Positions 47,877-57,198 of a stretch of DNA of 64,000 bases are shown piece by piece. The position numbers were made by a program, and so were the translations under genes. The first letter of the stretch is position 1, and the number at the start of each line of letters is the position of its first letter. This DNA comes from Pseudomonas sp. Au-Pse12. Lineage in GTDB: Bacteria > Pseudomonadota > Gammaproteobacteria > Pseudomonadales > Pseudomonadaceae. The notes beneath the pieces were generated by a model, which was not told the DNA's origin, searched no databases, and saw only the letters and a program-made list of their open reading frames with translations. The stretch covers positions 558,001 through 622,000 of the forward strand of contig NZ_JAJTTH010000004.1 in the NCBI RefSeq assembly GCF_021341665.1, written 5' to 3'.

Positions 47877-47886
47877 CATTGGCTCC

Positions 47887-48705
47887 TTATTGGCCCAGTT
47901 GTTCGGCCATTTCGGCCGAGCGGTGCGCGGCGGCACCCAATGCTTTTTCCACCAGGGCTTCAAAGCCACCGGCCTGGAACGACTTGATGGCCGCTTCCGT
48001 GGTCCCGGCCGGCGAGGTCACGCGGCGGCGCAGTTCGGCGGCGTCGACGTCACTGGAAACAGCCATGTGGGCGGCGCCCAGGGCGGTCTGCAGGGTCAGT
48101 TGGGCGGCGGTTTCCCGGGGCAGGCCGAGTTTCTCGCCAGCGGCGGTCATGGCTTCGATCAGCAGGAAGAAATACGCCGGGCCGCTGCCGGAGACGGCGG
48201 TCACCGCGTCCAGTTGCTGCTCCTGGTCCAGCCACAGGGCAATGCCCACGGCGGACAGCAGTTCCTCGGCCTGCTGGCGCTGCTGGGCGCTGACCTGGGC
48301 GGTGGCGTACAGGCCGCTGACGCCCTGGCGCAGCAGCGCCGGGGTATTGGGCATGCAGCGCACGATGGGCTGGGCACCGAGCCAGTTGTTCATGCTCGAA
48401 CAGGTGATGCCGGCGGCGATGGACACCACCAGTTGCTGCGGCTGAAGGCTCGGGCGCAGGGCCTGGCACACGGCTTTCATAGCCTGGGGCTTGACCGCCA
48501 GGACGATCACGTCGACGCCGTCGATGGCTTCGGCGTTATCGGCAAACACCTGGATGCCGTGCTCGGCCGCCACCTTGGCGCGGGTTTCGGCGCCGGGGTC
48601 GCTGGCGCGGATCTGCGCCGCCTCCAGGCCTTTGGCCCGCAGGCCGCCGATGAGGCTGGCGGCCATGTTGCCGGCACCGATAAAAGCGATACGAGTCGTG
48701 TTCAT
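47887..48705 (-). CDS. proC: Pyrroline-5-carboxylate reductase
   Basis: A 272-residue enzyme that makes proline from pyrroline-5-carboxylate with NAD(P)H. Rossmann motif IAFIGAGNMAASLIGGL is at the N-terminus; C-terminal dimer and substrate segment is AVSGSGPAYFFLLIEAM with SPAGTTEAAIKSF. It is preceded by yggS and followed by yggT on the same strand. Confidence 0.97.
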   Translation of the reverse strand: MNTTRIAFIGAGNMAASLIGGLRAKGLEAAQIRASDPGAETRAKVAAEHGIQVFADNAEAIDGVDVIVLAVKPQAMKAVCQALRPSLQPQQLVVSIAAGITCSSMNNWLGAQPIVRCMPNTPALLRQGVSGLYATAQVSAQQRQQAEELLSAVGIALWLDQEQQLDAVTAVSGSGPAYFFLLIEAMTAAGEKLGLPRETAAQLTLQTALGAAHMAVSSDVDAAELRRRVTSPAGTTEAAIKSFQAGGFEALVEKALGAAAHRSAEMAEQLGQ

Positions 48706-48739
48706 GACAGGTCCTTATGAGAGGTCAGGGTCAGTCGCA

Positions 48740-49438
48740 TCAGGACTGACTGTAGTCGCGTGCACCAAACAGCGCGGTGCCGATCCGCACCCAGCTGGCG
48801 CCTTGGGCAATGGCCGCTTCGAGGTCGTGGCTCATGCCCATGGAAAGGCTGTCCAGGGGCAGCTTGAGGCTGTCTCGCAGTTGGTTGTTCAAGTGCTGCA
48901 CCGCAGCGAAGGCGGCTTCCTGGGCGGCGCGATCCTCGGTGGGCTCGGGAATCGCCATCAGCCCGCGCAGTTGCAGGCGTGGCAAGGCGCTGATGGCGCT
49001 GGCCAGGGCTGGCAGTTCGGCCGGGCTGCAGCCGGACTTGCTGGCTTCGCCGCTGACGTTCACCTGGATGCAGATGTTCAGCGGCGGCAGCTCGGCCGGG
49101 CGTTGCTCGGACAGTCGTTGGGCGATTTTCAAGCGATCCACGGAGTGCACCCAGGCAAAATGCTCGGCGATGGCACGGGTCTTGTTCGACTGAATGGGGC
49201 CGATGAAGTGCCAACTCAAGGGCAGGTCGGCCAGTTCCTGTTGCTTGCCCAGGGCTTCTTGCAGGTAGTTCTCGCCGAAATCCCGCAGGCCGGCGGCGTA
49301 GGCTTCGCGCAGGGCGGCGGCGGGCTTGGTCTTGCTCACGGCCAGCAGCTGGACGCTGTGCGGGTCGCGTTGTACAGCCTGGCAGGCGCTGCGGATGCGC
49401 TCGGCTACCTGGGCAATGTTGTCTGCTATCGTGGACAT
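48740..49438 (-). CDS. YggS-family PLP homeostasis protein
   Basis: A 232-residue alanine-racemase-like barrel protein that binds PLP through the lysine in LLAVSKTKPAAA and helps keep vitamin B6 levels balanced. Other motifs: FGENYLQEALGK, WHFIGPIQSNKTR, and the late SMGMSHDLEAAI. The start at 49438 (MSTIADNIAQ) is the family N-terminus; the open frame runs 57 bases further upstream. pilT diverges about 190 bases away. Confidence 0.93.
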   Translation of the reverse strand: MSTIADNIAQVAERIRSACQAVQRDPHSVQLLAVSKTKPAAALREAYAAGLRDFGENYLQEALGKQQELADLPLSWHFIGPIQSNKTRAIAEHFAWVHSVDRLKIAQRLSEQRPAELPPLNICIQVNVSGEASKSGCSPAELPALASAISALPRLQLRGLMAIPEPTEDRAAQEAAFAAVQHLNNQLRDSLKLPLDSLSMGMSHDLEAAIAQGASWVRIGTALFGARDYSQS

Positions 49439-49628
49439 TCGATTTCGTCTCAAAAGTACCGGCGGCCTTGACCACCGGCTGCCGCGTGAATCCACCAGAC
49501 CTCGATTGTCGACCGGCCCGAGCCATGCTCAAGGGCCGTGCCGGACACTGTTCGCAGCCGGGCCAGCGAATCTGCCGGGCGCGAGCGGGTCTGAAGCTCG
49601 CGGCATTCTACTGGAATTGGGGGGCTCT

Positions 49629-50663
49629 ATGGACATCACCGAACTCTTGCGCTTGAGCGCTTCCCGGGGCGCTTCGGACCTGCATCTGTCCGCCGGGCTG
49701 GCACCGTTGCTGCGCATCGATGGCGATATCCGCCCGCTCGACGGGCCGGCCCTGGATGCACCTCGGGCGCTGGACCTGATCCACAGCCTGATGAGCGAAG
49801 CACAGCGCCAAGCCTTCGCCGCCACCCAGGACCTGGACTTCGCCTACGAACTGCCGGGCGTGGCGCGGTTCCGGGTCAATGCCTTCCAGCATGCCCGTGG
49901 TGCCGGCGCGGTGTTGCGCCTGATTCCTTCGCGGGTGCAGAGCCTGGAAGCGTTGGGGCTGGGGGAAGTGTTTCGGCAGATTGCCGAGGCGCCCCGGGGG
50001 CTGGTGCTGGTGACCGGGCCCACCGGCAGCGGCAAGTCCACCACGCTGGCGGCGATGATCGATCACCTGAACCAGCACCGGCAGCAGCACATCCTCACGA
50101 TTGAGGACCCCATCGAGTTCGTGCATCCGCAGAAAAGCTGCCTGGTGCACCAGCGCGAGGTGCAGCGCGACACCCAGAGCTTCGCCACGGCCTTGCGCGC
50201 CGCGCTGCGTGAAGACCCGGACGTGATCCTGTTGGGAGAGCTGCGGGACCTGGAAACCATCCGCCTGGCGCTGACCGCCGCAGAGACCGGGCACCTGGTG
50301 CTGGCCACCCTGCATACCTCATCGGCGGCCAAGACCATCGATCGGCTGGTGGATGTGTTCCCGGGGGAGGAGAAGGCCCTGGTGCGCTCGATGCTGGCCG
50401 AGTCGCTGCAGGCGGTGGTCGCCCAGGTGCTGCTGAAGAAGGTCGGTGGTGGCCGGGTGGCGGCGCACGAGATCATGCTGGCCAGCCCGGCGATCCGCAA
50501 CCTGATCCGCGAGGACAAGGTGGCGCAGATGTATTCGGCGATCCAGACGGGCGGCGCTCAGGGCATGCGTACCCTGGACATGAGCCTGAAGGCGTTGCTT
50601 GGGCAGGGCCTGATCAGCCGTGAGCAGGCGCGGGAGAAGGCGCGGATGCCGGAGAGTTTTTGA
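49629..50663 (+). CDS. pilT: Type IV pilus retraction ATPase PilT
   Basis: A 344-residue hexameric secretion ATPase that drives pilus retraction. Features in order: N-terminal PAS-like domain, Walker A GPTGSGKSTTLA, Asp box ILTIEDPIEFVH, Walker B VILLGELRD, His box HLVLATLHTSSAAKTIDR, and the PilT-specific AIRNLIREDK. The Asp/Walker region differs at several places from the P. aeruginosa protein as I remember it (for example GELRD instead of GEMRD). The start at 49629 follows a run of G. pilU, which is next to pilT in P. aeruginosa, is absent here; a C40 peptidase gene converges on it instead. Confidence 0.95.
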   Translation: MDITELLRLSASRGASDLHLSAGLAPLLRIDGDIRPLDGPALDAPRALDLIHSLMSEAQRQAFAATQDLDFAYELPGVARFRVNAFQHARGAGAVLRLIPSRVQSLEALGLGEVFRQIAEAPRGLVLVTGPTGSGKSTTLAAMIDHLNQHRQQHILTIEDPIEFVHPQKSCLVHQREVQRDTQSFATALRAALREDPDVILLGELRDLETIRLALTAAETGHLVLATLHTSSAAKTIDRLVDVFPGEEKALVRSMLAESLQAVVAQVLLKKVGGGRVAAHEIMLASPAIRNLIREDKVAQMYSAIQTGGAQGMRTLDMSLKALLGQGLISREQAREKARMPESF

Positions 50664-50677
50664 CGGGGCTGGAAATG

Positions 50678-50701
50678 CATTCGCCGGCAAGCCGGCGAAT
50701 G
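50678..50701. repeat. REP palindrome between pilT and the C40 peptidase gene
   Basis: CATTCGCCGGC-AA-GCCGGCGAATG, perfect 11-bp arms, located between convergent genes. Confidence 0.8.
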
Positions 50702-50707
50702 GGGGTG

Positions 50708-51331
50708 TTAGCGCTGCACGACCCGCAGGGGCGCGTGCTCCTTGGGCAGGACCCGCTTGGCAACCACATAGTGGCTCTGCCAGTAGGGTTTCTTCAGGGT
50801 GTCGATGGTCACCGCCTTGCCGCGCCGCGGGGCGTGGATGAAGCGGTCTTCGCCCAGGTAGATGGCGACGTGGTTGACCTTGCGGCTCTTGATGTTGAAG
50901 AACAGCAGGTCGCCCGGCTTCAGGTCCTTGCGCTCGACTTTCTGCCCGTGGCCGCTGGCCATGGCGTTGGAAGTGCGCGGCAGGTCCACGGCGGCAACGT
51001 CGTTGAAGGCGTAACGCACCAGGCCGCTGCAATCGAAGCCTTTACTTGGGCTGCTGCCGCCCCAACGATACGGCGTACCGAGAACGTTGACCGCGCGGCT
51101 GAGGACCGTGGTGCTCGGCCGGCCGGCAGTGTTGGCCACCAGCTTGTTGTCGGCCTTGCTCAGGCGGGTAGGGTGCTTGATCGAGGTCTTGTTCTTGGCG
51201 GTGACCGTCGAAACGTGAGGTTTCGGGGTGTAGCCATTAACGTTGGGAAGTCGTTGCTCACGGTTGGTGGCGTGGGCGGCCAGTGGCATTAATAGGCAAA
51301 TGGTTAGCCATGTCTTGAAAAATGGACGCAT
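50708..51331 (-). CDS. C40-family (NlpC/P60) peptidase
   Basis: A 207-residue exported cysteine peptidase. Signal peptide residues about 1-21 (ICLLMPLAAHA), a basic linker, then the NlpC/P60 domain from TTVLSRAVNVLGTPYRWGG. The catalytic cysteine is in FDCSGLVRYAF and the histidine in VNHVAIYLGED, with a third polar residue expected at the FIHAPRRG stretch. It probably cuts peptide cross-links in peptidoglycan. The 250-base gap upstream is shared with the divergent TM2 gene. Confidence 0.92.
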   Translation of the reverse strand: MRPFFKTWLTICLLMPLAAHATNREQRLPNVNGYTPKPHVSTVTAKNKTSIKHPTRLSKADNKLVANTAGRPSTTVLSRAVNVLGTPYRWGGSSPSKGFDCSGLVRYAFNDVAAVDLPRTSNAMASGHGQKVERKDLKPGDLLFFNIKSRKVNHVAIYLGEDRFIHAPRRGKAVTIDTLKKPYWQSHYVVAKRVLPKEHAPLRVVQR

Positions 51332-51581
51332 TAGGCAAGGCTCTTATTGGTTAGCGCGCAACTTTATAACAGCTTTCAGGTCACTTCCGAGGCCGTTTGT
51401 CGATTCAACCTTGGGGTCAACTTCGGCAAAGAGGTGGCAACTTGACGCAGAAAACCGTCAGAAGTCAGGCAGTACAAGGCTTTGACGGAACAGAAGGTAA
51501 CATTGGCCGCACGTCGAATGCCTGTAAAAAAGTCACAAAGTTTTTAAGAATATTTATCTATCACCTGCAAAGAGGCACTTA

Positions 51582-52001
51582 ATGAACACCTATCGTCAGG
51601 ATGCATCCACCCATGACACCCACAGCAAGGTGATCGGTTACCTGTTGTGGATTTTCGGTTTTACCGGGGCCCACCGCTTCTATTACGGCAAGCCGGTGAC
51701 CGGGACTCTCTGGTTTTTCACCTTCGGTCTGCTGGGCATTGGTTGGCTGATCGACTTGTTCCTGATCCCGTCCATGGACCGGGAAGCGGACCTTCGCTTT
51801 ACCGCAGGTCCGCTGGAGTACAGCGTGGCCTGGATTCTGCTGACCTTCCTCGGGGTCTTCGGCGTGCACCGCATGTACCAGGGCAAATGGCTGAGCGGGG
51901 TGATCTACCTGTTCACCGGCGGCCTGTTCTTCCTGGGGGTGCTGTACGACTTCTGGACCCTGAACGATCAGGTCTCGCTGGAAAACGCCAAGCGTCGCTG
52001 A
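51582..52001 (+). CDS. Membrane protein with two tandem TM2 domains
   Basis: A 139-residue protein. Two copies of the TM2 pattern are visible: GFTGAHRFYYGKPVTGTLWF then GIGWLIDLFLIPSMD, and GVFGVHRMYQGKWLSGVIYLF then GVLYDFWTLND. In each, a G-x-H-R-(F/M)-Y-x-G-K turn links two helices and an aspartate ends the second. Function unknown. AGAGG precedes the ATG, and the gap before it is AT-rich near 51535-51565. Confidence 0.85.
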   Translation: MNTYRQDASTHDTHSKVIGYLLWIFGFTGAHRFYYGKPVTGTLWFFTFGLLGIGWLIDLFLIPSMDREADLRFTAGPLEYSVAWILLTFLGVFGVHRMYQGKWLSGVIYLFTGGLFFLGVLYDFWTLNDQVSLENAKRR

Positions 52002-52045
52002 GGACGGCTTTTGTCGCTGCTGCCATCAGGCGCGACGGCCCTTTC

Positions 52046-52077
52046 GGAGCCGTTCGCAGCCTGCGGCAGCGGCTACA
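52046..52077. repeat. Single REP unit after the TM2 gene
   Basis: GGAGCCGTTCGCAGCC followed by TGCGGCAGCGGCTACA, the same unit as in the paired elements at 4524-4632 and 24741-24864, here as one inverted copy next to the pyrC' stop. Confidence 0.75.
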
Positions 52078-52082
52078 GGGAA

Positions 52083-53354
52083 TCAGCCTTGATAGCTGAT
52101 GTGCCCGTCCACCAGGGTGTAGCGCACCGCGCCCGGCAGGCTATGGCCGAGGAACGGGCAGTTCTCGCCCTTGGACAGCCAGCGCTCGCCAGCCACGGTG
52201 GAGCTGGCCGGGTCGAACAGCACCAGGTCCGCCGCGCTGCCGGCTGCCAGCTTGCCTGCCGGCAGGCGCAGCGCCTCGGCCGGGCCCGCACTTAGGCGCG
52301 CCAGCAGGGTCGGCAGGTCCAGCAGACCGTCCTGCACCAGGGTCAGGGCCAGGGGCAGCAACAGTTCGACGCTGCTGATGCCCGGCTCGGTGGCGCCGAA
52401 CGGTGCCAGCTTGGCGTCGCGCTCATGGGGCTGGTGATGGCTGGAGATGGCTTGCACCACCCCGGACTTCACCGCTGCACGCAGGGCGTCACGGTCGGCC
52501 CGCGAGCGTAGCGGCGGCTGCACGTGATACAGGCTGGAGAAGTCGATCAGCGCCTCGTCGGTGAGGATCAGCTGATACAGCGCCACATCAGCGGTCACTG
52601 GCAGGCCGCGGGCCTGGGCCTGGGCAATCAGTTCCACGCCGCGGGCGCTGGTCAGCTGGCTGAAGTGGGCGCGCACGCCGCTCTGCTCCACCAGCAGCAG
52701 GTCCCGGGCCAGGGCCACGGTTTCCGCGCTTTCCGGGATACCCGGCAAACCGAGGAAGCTGGCGGTGGCGCCTTCGTGAGCCAGGCCGCCTTCGGCCAGG
52801 TCGCGGTCCTGGGAGTGGAAGATCACCGTCAGGTCGAAGGTGGCGGCGTATTCCAGGGCGCGGCACAGGGTGCGGGTGCTGCGGAAACCGTCCAGGCCAT
52901 TGCCGAAGGCCACGCAACCGGCGTCACGCAGGGCTATCAGTTCGGCCAGCTGTTCGCCTTCTAGGCCCTTGCTCAAGGCGCCGATGGGGAACACCTTGCT
53001 GTTGCCGGCTTCGCGGGCACGGTCGAGGATCAGTTCGGCCACCGCCGAGGTGTCCAGGACCGGCTTGGTACGCGGTGGGCAGCACAGGCTGGTGACGCCA
53101 CCGGCCGCGGCGGCGCGGGTTTCGCTGGCGATGCTGCCCTTGCGGCTGTAGCCCGGCTCGCGCAGGGCGACGCTCAGGTCCACCAGGCCGGGCGCGGCCA
53201 CCAGGCCCTTGGCATCGAGGGTGGTGACAGCGTTGAAACCATTGGGGGCGGCGCCGATGGAGACGACCTTGCCGGCTTCCAGGTGCAGATCAGTGGTTTG
53301 ATCCAGGCCGCTGCTTGGATCGATGACGCGGGCGCCGAGAATGCTGAGCTTCAC
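52083..53354 (-). CDS. pyrC': Dihydroorotase-like protein PyrC' (catalytically inactive)
   Basis: A 423-residue dihydroorotase homologue. The zinc motif HxHxREP reads [10 protein letters not shown], so both histidines are replaced, and the later DHAPH motif reads [10 protein letters not shown] without its aspartate. It is therefore a pseudo-enzyme. In P. aeruginosa and P. putida the equivalent pyrC' product is required for assembly of aspartate transcarbamoylase with PyrB, and real dihydroorotase is encoded elsewhere. It overlaps pyrB by 4 bases, fitting a 1:1 complex. Confidence 0.95.
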   Translation of the reverse strand: MKLSILGARVIDPSSGLDQTTDLHLEAGKVVSIGAAPNGFNAVTTLDAKGLVAAPGLVDLSVALREPGYSRKGSIASETRAAAAGGVTSLCCPPRTKPVLDTSAVAELILDRAREAGNSKVFPIGALSKGLEGEQLAELIALRDAGCVAFGNGLDGFRSTRTLCRALEYAATFDLTVIFHSQDRDLAEGGLAHEGATASFLGLPGIPESAETVALARDLLLVEQSGVRAHFSQLTSARGVELIAQAQARGLPVTADVALYQLILTDEALIDFSSLYHVQPPLRSRADRDALRAAVKSGVVQAISSHHQPHERDAKLAPFGATEPGISSVELLLPLALTLVQDGLLDLPTLLARLSAGPAEALRLPAGKLAAGSAADLVLFDPASSTVAGERWLSKGENCPFLGHSLPGAVRYTLVDGHISYQG

Positions 53355-54355
53355 TGGGCGTTCTCCTGCTCGAATTGTCGCTGGGCGGTCTGCCCGCTCA
53401 TGGCCATGGACAGTACCGCCATGCGCACTGCAATGCCGTAGGTCACCTGGTTGAGGATCACCGAGTGCGGGCCGTCGGCCACCGCCGATTCGATCTCCAC
53501 GCCGCGGTTGATCGGGCCCGGGTGCATGACGATGGCGTCGGGCTTGGCCCCGGCCAGGCGCGCGGTGGTCAGGCCGAACAGGCGGTAGAACTCGCCTTCG
53601 CTGGGCAGCAGGCCGCCCTGCATGCGCTCACGTTGCAGGCGCAGCATGATCACCACGTCCACGTCCTTCAGGCCTTCGGTCATGTCGGTGTAGACCTTGA
53701 CCCCGTACTGCTCGATGCCGATGGGCAGCAGGGTCTTCGGCGCGATCACGCGGATGTCCGGGCAGCCGAGGGTTTTCAGCGCCAGCATGTTGGAGCGTGC
53801 CACCCGCGAGTGCAGGATGTCGCCGACGATGGCCACCGAAAGGTTCTCGAAGCCACCTTTGTGCCGGCGGATGGTCAGCATGTCGAGCATGCCCTGGGTC
53901 GGGTGGGCGTGACGGCCGTCACCGCCGTTGATGATCGCCACCTGCGGGCACACGTGTTCGGCAATGAAGTGCGCGGCGCCGGAGTCGCCGTGGCGCACCA
54001 CGAACATGTCGGCGGCCATGGCTTCCAGGTTGCGCAGGGTGTCCAGCAGGGTTTCACCCTTGCTCGCCGAGGAGGTCGAGACATTCAGGGTGATCACGTC
54101 CGCCGACAGGCGCTGGGCCGCCAGTTCGAAGGTGGTGCGGGTTCGGGTGGAGTTTTCGAAGAACACGTTGCACACGGTCTTGCCGCGCAGCAGCGGGACT
54201 TTCTTCACCGCCCGGGCGCCGACTTCGAGGAACGAGTCGGCGGTGTCGAGGATTTCTGTCAGCAGCTCGCGGTTCAGGCCGTCGAGGGACAGGAAATGGC
54301 GCAGCTGGCCCTGATCGTTGAGCTGCAGCGGGCGCTTGGCGTCTAGAGGCGTCAT
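53351..54355 (-). CDS. pyrB: Aspartate carbamoyltransferase catalytic subunit
   Basis: A 334-residue enzyme that forms carbamoyl-aspartate, the committed step of pyrimidine synthesis. Carbamoyl-phosphate motif [14 protein letters not shown] and the HPTQGMLDM block are intact, as is [10 protein letters not shown]. The N-terminus is longer than in E. coli PyrB, as expected of the Pseudomonas dodecameric enzyme that includes PyrC'. It follows pyrR by 25 bases. Confidence 0.96.
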   Translation of the reverse strand: MTPLDAKRPLQLNDQGQLRHFLSLDGLNRELLTEILDTADSFLEVGARAVKKVPLLRGKTVCNVFFENSTRTRTTFELAAQRLSADVITLNVSTSSASKGETLLDTLRNLEAMAADMFVVRHGDSGAAHFIAEHVCPQVAIINGGDGRHAHPTQGMLDMLTIRRHKGGFENLSVAIVGDILHSRVARSNMLALKTLGCPDIRVIAPKTLLPIGIEQYGVKVYTDMTEGLKDVDVVIMLRLQRERMQGGLLPSEGEFYRLFGLTTARLAGAKPDAIVMHPGPINRGVEIESAVADGPHSVILNQVTYGIAVRMAVLSMAMSGQTAQRQFEQENAQ

Positions 54356-54380
54356 CGCAATGGACTCTTAAAAGGGCGAG

Positions 54381-54887
54381 TTAGAGGGCGAGGTCTTGGA
54401 GCTCGAGTTGAAGCGGCGCAGGACCGGACAATTTTACCCGCTCGTGGGCGGCCAGCGACAGGGTCGCGCCCACCACATTCGGACGAATTGGCAGCTCGGC
54501 GGCGTTCAGGTCCAGCAGGCAGACCAGGGTCACGCTGGCCGGGCGGCCGTAGTCGAACAGTTCATTGAGGGCGGCGCGAATGGTCCGGCCGCTCATCAGC
54601 ACGTCGTCGATCAGCACCAGGTGCTGGCCTTCGATCTCGAACGGCAGCTCCGAAGGACGCACTTGCGGGTGCAGGCCGTTCTGGCTGAAGTCGTCACGGT
54701 AGAAGGACACGTCCAGAGTGCCCAGGGGCGCGTCGCTGCCCAGGGCTTCCAGCAGGGCCTGGGCCACCCAGACGCCGCCGGTACGGATACCGATGAAGCG
54801 TGGCTCGCTGATGGCGCGCTGGGCCAGGTGGGCGTTGAGATCAGTGGCCATCTGGCTGATCAGGGCGGCGGGATTGGGCAGGCTCAT
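54381..54887 (-). CDS. pyrR: PyrR bifunctional regulator/uracil phosphoribosyltransferase
   Basis: A 168-residue phosphoribosyltransferase-fold protein. The PRPP motif is [17 protein letters not shown], with [14 protein letters not shown] at the substrate side. In Bacillus PyrR attenuates pyr mRNA; in Pseudomonas its regulatory role is different, and I see no anti-terminator structure in the 118-base gap before it. Confidence 0.94.
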   Translation of the reverse strand: MSLPNPAALISQMATDLNAHLAQRAISEPRFIGIRTGGVWVAQALLEALGSDAPLGTLDVSFYRDDFSQNGLHPQVRPSELPFEIEGQHLVLIDDVLMSGRTIRAALNELFDYGRPASVTLVCLLDLNAAELPIRPNVVGATLSLAAHERVKLSGPAPLQLELQDLAL

Positions 54888-55005
54888 GGTGGCTCCTTCG
54901 TGGGCTCGCGCCGGGTTGCCGGGCAGCGAGGCGCGTGGGACTTACGGCTGGTGTCGGGCCAGGAGACGCGCAGCCCGGGAGCCGTGCATCTTCAGGGTTC
55001 GGGTC

Positions 55006-55443
55006 TCAGGTGTTCAGCAGGCCGGCGTTTTCATCGAGCCAGCCCTGCAGCAGCAGGGCCGCGGCGATGGCGTCCACCGGGTTGTCGCGGTAGCTGCCTT
55101 TCTGCCCGCCCCGGGCCAGGCGTTCGCCCTTGGCCTCGAAGGTGGTCAGGCGTTCATCGTGGGTATAGAAGGGCACATTGAAGCGGCCGTTCAGGCGTCG
55201 GGCGAATTTTTCGGCGCGCGCACACATGTCGCTGGGGCTGCCGTCCATGTTCAGCGGCAGGCCTACCACCACGGCATCGGGTTTCCATTCCTTGATCAGG
55301 GCTTCCACCTGATTCCAGTCCGGCACGCCGTTCTGCGCCTTGAGGGTGCACAGTTCGCGGGCCTGACCGGTGATGGCCTGGCCCACGGCGACGCCGATCT
55401 GCTTGGTGCCGTAGTCGAAGCCGAGGATCAGTCGCAAGGCCAT
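55006..55443 (-). CDS. ruvX: Putative pre-16S rRNA nuclease / Holliday junction resolvase (YqgF/RuvX)
   Basis: A 145-residue RNase H-fold protein. Key motifs: ILGFDYGTKQIGVA with the catalytic Asp, VVGLPLNMDGS, and the DERLTTFEA segment with the second acid, followed by DNPVDAIAAALLLQ containing the third. YqgF processes the 5' end of 16S rRNA in E. coli. The start shares one base with the algH stop. Confidence 0.93.
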   Translation of the reverse strand: MALRLILGFDYGTKQIGVAVGQAITGQARELCTLKAQNGVPDWNQVEALIKEWKPDAVVVGLPLNMDGSPSDMCARAEKFARRLNGRFNVPFYTHDERLTTFEAKGERLARGGQKGSYRDNPVDAIAAALLLQGWLDENAGLLNT

Positions 55444-56012
55444 CAGGCGTGGCCCGCCTGGCTGGTGAGCAGGCTGAGGTTGACCCCCAGGTGCCGGGCG
55501 GCGGCTTCCAGGCGTAATTCGCTGCTGGTGTTGAACAGGATGTCGGCGTCGAAGGGGCAGGTCAGCCAGGCGTTGTCCGCCAGCTCGGCTTCCAGTTGCC
55601 CGGCTTCCCAGCCGGCGTAGCCCAGGGCGATCAGGCTCTTGGCCGGGCCGACGCCGTCGGCGATGGCGAACAGCACATCCTGAGAGGTGGACAGGGACAG
55701 CCCTTCGAGCTCCACCGTGGCCTGGTAGACCGGGCCGCTGGGGTGCAGGACGAAGCCGCGATCGGTCTGCACCGGGCCGCCGCTGAAGATCGGCACGTGC
55801 TGGCACAGCAGCGACGGCTCTTCATCGGGGCGCAGTTGTTCGAGGATATCGGCCAGGTTCAGGTCCTGGGGCCGGTTGATCACCAGGCCCATGGCGCCAC
55901 TGGCGTTGTGCTCGACGATGTAGGTCAAGGTCTGCGCAAAGTTCGGGTCGGCCATATGGGGCATGGCGATCAGGAAGTGATGCTTGAGATAGCTTGGGCT
56001 GACATTTTTCAT
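55443..56012 (-). CDS. algH: AlgH/YqgE family protein (UPF0301)
   Basis: A 189-residue protein, the AlgH length in Pseudomonas. Motifs are FLIAMPHMADPNFAQTL, MGLVINRPQDLNL, and GGPVQTDRGFVLH. Biochemical function remains unclear despite an old link to alginate regulation. It lies between tonB and ruvX. The start at 56012 (MKNVSPSYLKHHF) gives the family N-terminus. Confidence 0.94.
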   Translation of the reverse strand: MKNVSPSYLKHHFLIAMPHMADPNFAQTLTYIVEHNASGAMGLVINRPQDLNLADILEQLRPDEEPSLLCQHVPIFSGGPVQTDRGFVLHPSGPVYQATVELEGLSLSTSQDVLFAIADGVGPAKSLIALGYAGWEAGQLEAELADNAWLTCPFDADILFNTSSELRLEAAARHLGVNLSLLTSQAGHA

Positions 56013-56127
56013 GAGCGCTAGTGTGGCGGTGGCGGGGCCGGCTGACAAGCGCCAGCCTTTTGCAGGCGCTGGCTTGCCAGCGTGAAGGTTGCATCGGTCT
56101 TGCGGGCTTCTGCGGGAAGGGGCGGGA

Positions 56128-57027
56128 TCAGTTGCTGGACAGCTTGTCGCCCCGGGCGAAGCGCCAGGTGCGGATGATTTCCAGGCGGTCGATGTCCGAC
56201 AGATCACCGGTAAAGGGCGCGAACGGCGCGGCCAGGCGCACGATGCGCTGGGCGGCCTGGTCCAGCAGCGGCTGGCCGGAGGATTCCAGCACCAGCACCT
56301 CGTACAGCGAGCCATCGCGGTTGATCGAGACCATCAGCCGCAAATTGCCGTAGATCTGCTTGCGTCGCGCTTCTTCGGGGTAGTTGAGGTTGCCGATGCG
56401 CTCGACCTTCTTGCGCCATTCGTCCTTATACCAGGCGCCCTTGTCGCGCATGGTGGAGGCGGCGCTCAGGCGGTGGATGCGCGGTCGCTTGGCATACAGC
56501 TGCTGTTCGTTGGCCAGCTCGGCTTCCAGGCTGGAAATCTCGCTGGACAGCTGCGAGCTGTCGAACGTCGGGGTGGCGGCTTTGGGCGTGGGGTCTTTCC
56601 TGACCTCTTCACGCTGGGTCACGGTCTTTTTCGGTTTCGGCGCGGTGGTGGCCACGGCCGCCTTGGGCGCGGCTTCCTTGACTTCAGGCTTGACCGAAGG
56701 TGGTGGCACCACCTTCTTTACCGCGTTGTCCTGGAACGGCGCGATTTCGGTGGTTTTCGGAATGGCCTTCTTGTCCAGGGTGCCACTGCCTTCCTGGTGG
56801 TCCTGGGCGAGAAAGTCGGCCTTCTTCGGCTTGGTCTCGCTCTTGAAGGTGGCCAGGGTGATTTCCAGGGTCTTGCTGATGGCCTTGGGTTCGGCGAAGG
56901 AAAAGCCCAGGCCGAGGATCAGGGCCAGGTGCAGGAGCGCCGCCAGGAACAGGGTAAATCCCAGGCGATCGGCCGCGCGCACGCCGCCATGGGCCAGCTC
57001 GGGGGGCAGATCGTACGGGAGGCTCAT
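56128..57027 (-). CDS. Energy transducer TonB
   Basis: A 299-residue TonB-family protein corresponding to the syntenic P. aeruginosa PA0406 (tonB3). A single N-terminal membrane helix (FTLFLAALLHLALILGLGFSF), a long Lys/Pro-rich periplasmic linker (KKVVPPPSVKPEVKEAAPK), a coiled-coil-like stretch (QLSSEISSLEAELANEQQLY) and the C-terminal TonB domain (YPEEARRKQIYGNLRLMVSI) are in order. No exbB/exbD genes lie next to it. The start at 57027 (MSLPYDLPPEL) is used. Confidence 0.93.
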   Translation of the reverse strand: MSLPYDLPPELAHGGVRAADRLGFTLFLAALLHLALILGLGFSFAEPKAISKTLEITLATFKSETKPKKADFLAQDHQEGSGTLDKKAIPKTTEIAPFQDNAVKKVVPPPSVKPEVKEAAPKAAVATTAPKPKKTVTQREEVRKDPTPKAATPTFDSSQLSSEISSLEAELANEQQLYAKRPRIHRLSAASTMRDKGAWYKDEWRKKVERIGNLNYPEEARRKQIYGNLRLMVSINRDGSLYEVLVLESSGQPLLDQAAQRIVRLAAPFAPFTGDLSDIDRLEIIRTWRFARGDKLSSN

Positions 57028-57121
57028 CGGCGGTTCGACATCACAGGAGGCATCACACAACCAACATCACGGTTTCACAGGCGGCGCATGATAACGCAAT
57101 GTTGGTTTCAAGCCTCGAGTG

Positions 57122-57198
57122 CCAAGCTTCAAGCGACAAGCTGCAGGTGACGCAGATCAAGCTTGCGGCTTGTTGCTGGCGGCTTGCAGCTTGCGTTC
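57122..57198. repeat. Dispersed inverted repeat overlapping the gshB 3' end
   Basis: CAAGCTTCAAGCGACAAGCTG on the left and GCTTGCGGCTTGTTGCTGGCGGCTTGCAGCTT on the right, imperfectly complementary, with a short loop. It is the same class as the 8012-8063 element. The right part encodes the last residues of GshB. Confidence 0.75.
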
